From CAZDKK01 sp964603725 (GTDB lineage: Bacteria; Eisenbacteria; RBG-16-71-46; CAIMUX01; WJJG01), in assembly GCA_964603725.1 (NCBI GenBank), contig CAZRWW010000010.1, positions 37,426 through 101,425 of the forward strand: a stretch of 64,000 nt of DNA, in the 5' to 3' direction. How positions within the stretch are numbered: position 1 is the first letter of the stretch; every line of letters starts with the position of its first letter. The translations under genes were made by a program, and so were the position numbers. The notes below the pieces were generated by a model. It ran no database searches. It saw nothing but the letters and a program-made list of their open reading frames with translations, and had not been told where the DNA came from. This document shows positions 62,120-64,000 of the stretch, piece by piece.

Positions 62120-63193
62120 ATGAGATTCGGAGGACTGATGGGAACATCCCTAGGGCTGAGCCCAGCGAGGACGGTCATTGTCTGCGCGACAGCAATGATG
62201 CTGTGCGCCTCCCATCCACTCCAGGCGTATACATACAACCCCGATAACAACGCGGCAATCGCCTTGCTCTGTATGGGAGGCTCCGCCCGTGGCCTGGCCA
62301 TGGGTGGAGCCTATGCCGCCCTTGCCTGCGGGGCGGAGGCCTCATACTGGAACCCGGGTGGTCTAGCCTATCAGGGGAGTCGTATTGAGCTTCTCTTGTC
62401 CCCAAGAGTGTTCCGATCCGAGGAGTACGAACTCGGTGACGACGACCGGAGCTATCTCATGGCCCAGGGTGGTTATCGGTGGCGGCACATGGCCTTTGCG
62501 TTAGGCTTTCTCCACCACCGAATCGGGGGCATTCTCTACAACGATGGTTCGACCACGGAGGTTCGGGATGACGAGATCTTCAGCAACAGCCAGACCGGTT
62601 TGATTGCCGCGGCTGGCGTGACGATCCTGCGGGATCACCTAGGAGTAGGCATTTCGTTCCGCAGGGTTTCCAATTCCTTCAACGATCTCCCCGTCGCCAC
62701 AGGCCAATGGAGCTCGGAGACAAGTGGTGGCGGATGGTCGATCCAAGGCGGGCTGACGTACAGAGTTTCAGAAGACCTTGCGGCTGCTGCGGTCATTGAC
62801 CTGCCTAGCGAGATCGACTGGGGGTTGGCCCAGGGAGATGAGTCCGCTTCCCGGATCCAAACGGCGGCGTCGTACCGCTTCCTACGCTCAAGCACGCTTG
62901 AGGCAACTGCAGCCGCGCAATTGGAGAACGTGGGCAGATCCTGGGCCCGACTACATCTGGGAGGCGAGGTTGTTGCCTTTCACACAGTTGCGATTCGCGT
63001 GGGGTACAAGAACCTTCACCTTGTTGCTGCGCACTTGGAAGTAGACGATCTCAACGAGGCGGGAGCCCTGACAGCCGGGATCGGGAGCACCGACGTGCAC
63101 CTGTTCCAGAAGTACGACGTCCAAGTAGATCTAGCAGCGGACTGGCAGGATTTCAACAGACAGGTAGTGGCTTCCTTTCGTCTTGGATTCTGA
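62120..63193 (+). CDS. PorV/PorQ (UPF0164)-like outer-membrane beta-barrel protein
   Basis: 357 residues. The signal peptide (about 1-36) ends ASHPLQA. Mature N-terminus: ALLCMGGSARGLAMGGAYAALACGAEASYWNPGGLA, a hallmark of the PorV/PorQ/UPF0164 family. Alternating beta strands run through the remainder to a closing FRLGF, with an aromatic C-terminal residue as in outer-membrane barrels. PorV-like proteins work with type IX secretion of proteins bearing the C-terminal domains seen at 1-951, 11805 and 21364. GGGAGG stands close before ATG 62120. It probably belongs to a separate transcription unit from the T6SS. Confidence 0.8.
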   Translation: MRFGGLMGTSLGLSPARTVIVCATAMMLCASHPLQAYTYNPDNNAAIALLCMGGSARGLAMGGAYAALACGAEASYWNPGGLAYQGSRIELLLSPRVFRSEEYELGDDDRSYLMAQGGYRWRHMAFALGFLHHRIGGILYNDGSTTEVRDDEIFSNSQTGLIAAAGVTILRDHLGVGISFRRVSNSFNDLPVATGQWSSETSGGGWSIQGGLTYRVSEDLAAAAVIDLPSEIDWGLAQGDESASRIQTAASYRFLRSSTLEATAAAQLENVGRSWARLHLGGEVVAFHTVAIRVGYKNLHLVAAHLEVDDLNEAGALTAGIGSTDVHLFQKYDVQVDLAADWQDFNRQVVASFRLGF

Positions 63194-63296
63194 GTTGCTT
63201 CGCGGGACGGCGGGTCATGGGCGTAGACGACATGGCTAGATGTATTATACAGGCACAACACGAGGGCTGTCGCCCTGCGGGTTATGGGAGGATTGG

Positions 63297-64000
63297 ATGA
63301 GACGTGCATCTGCGGACCTGAGAATTCCTGCAGGCACCGCAGGCCTGTTGGGCCTGATGCTAGTCGTCTGCTTGGCGCCAGAGGCTGAAGGCCAGACACT
63401 GCGGCAAGGCAATGTGGTCCTGGAACAGGCACAAGCCAGCCCGGATGTGTTTGGAATCGGGATCGTGGTGAGGTTTGATCTAGAGATCAGTGAAGGCGTG
63501 AAAAACCAACCGAACTACGTTGTGACATTCACGTTGAAGGATCCGGTGTATCAGACCAGCCTGGTGGTTGTTGACTCTACTGCCTACACGGAGGGCCAAA
63601 CATCCTTCACCGTCACGTGCGATGGCTTTGGCGCGGCTTACGTCGACACGGATGACCTGCAAATGGAAGCACTGAAGATTGGTGATGAAGTGGTAGAGAT
63701 TGAAGACCCTAGCTTCGCCCCGCCTGTGACGTGCGATCTGATACGGCCTTTTGTCGAGGCGTGGGGAAGCGTGACGCCAACGACGCTGGCGATTGGCACA
63801 CCGGTAAGTATCGCCGTCACCTTCAACGAGCCGGTTACGACCAGCAATCTCACCCTCAAGGTGAAGAGCGGCACGGGCGATGACACGACGTTTGTTGGTC
63901 TCAACCAAGTGCTCCAACGAACACAGACTTGGAGTATGGTCTTGAGGACGGGAACGCTTGGGCCGGGCAGCAGCACCCTTGAGGCGTTTGGGTCGAGCGG
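63297..64000 (+). CDS. Secreted Ig-like domain protein, 3' truncated by window
   Basis: At least 234 residues, open to the window edge. GGAGG stands 5 bases before ATG 63297. The signal peptide (about 1-32) ends PEAEG. The next part is beta-rich (NVVLEQAQASPDVFGIGIVV, YVVTFTLKD), followed by an Ig-like repeat (VEAWGSVTPTTLAIGTPVSI, TFNEPVTTSNLTLKV) of the kind found in bacterial surface proteins (SbsA/Big-type). Likely secreted; a C-terminal sorting domain may lie beyond the window. Spaced 103 bases from the PorV-like gene. Confidence 0.7.
   Translation, partial: MRRASADLRIPAGTAGLLGLMLVVCLAPEAEGQTLRQGNVVLEQAQASPDVFGIGIVVRFDLEISEGVKNQPNYVVTFTLKDPVYQTSLVVVDSTAYTEGQTSFTVTCDGFGAAYVDTDDLQMEALKIGDEVVEIEDPSFAPPVTCDLIRPFVEAWGSVTPTTLAIGTPVSIAVTFNEPVTTSNLTLKVKSGTGDDTTFVGLNQVLQRTQTWSMVLRTGTLGPGSSTLEAFGSS

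Overview
High-GC bacterial DNA. Several secreted or surface proteins carry a FlgD/Por-secretion-like C-terminal Ig domain (1-951, 11805-21119, 21364-23202), and a PorV/PorQ/UPF0164-like outer-membrane protein lies at 62120-63193. Together these suggest a Gram-negative lineage of the FCB type; Candidatus Eisenbacteria and relatives would fit, but that is inference from gene style, not from a marker gene.

Layout. 1-4089 (minus): a secreted thioredoxin-like protein whose frame crosses a UGA exactly at the first Cys of a CxxC motif (probable selenoprotein), a GT-C membrane glycosyltransferase and a radical SAM/SPASM enzyme. 4299-11580 (plus): a candidate sigma-54 promoter followed by a tightly overlapping operon of a MacA-like adaptor, a MacB/LolD-type ATPase, two MacB-type permeases, a sigma-54-dependent response regulator and its histidine kinase. 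11805-23202 (plus): a giant repetitive secreted protein of about 3,100 residues and an FG-GAP/VCBS-type secreted protein. 23279-30167 (minus): an AfsR/SARP-like regulator with NB-ARC-type ATPase and TPRs, behind a membrane-anchored double AAA+ Clp-like protein ending in a release-factor-like region that lacks GGQ.

30.7-49.1 kb (minus) is a type VI secretion effector region made of two related cassettes. The intact one (44.7-49.1 kb) has a PAAR protein, a DcrB-like protein, an adaptor-domain protein, an unknown protein and a zinc phospholipase C-like protein. The other (30.7-43.7 kb) has a PAAR protein, a huge HELGH metalloprotease with an OmpA-like N-terminus, a PQQ-propeller lipoprotein, then decayed DcrB and adaptor genes, then an unknown pair. 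Its decayed middle holds an IS1380-like relic split by a complete IS630 element; a second IS1380 relic and an IS21 istA fragment separate the cassettes.

49553-62040 (plus) is the secretion machine: TssH, TssB, TssC, a second divergent TssC, two TssD/Hcp tube proteins, VgrG, TssE, TssF and TssG. TssJ, K, L, M and A are not in the window. The machine runs divergently from the effector cassettes across a 415-bp gap. The window ends in a PorV-like protein and a truncated secreted Ig-like protein. No rRNA, tRNA or CRISPR array was recognised.
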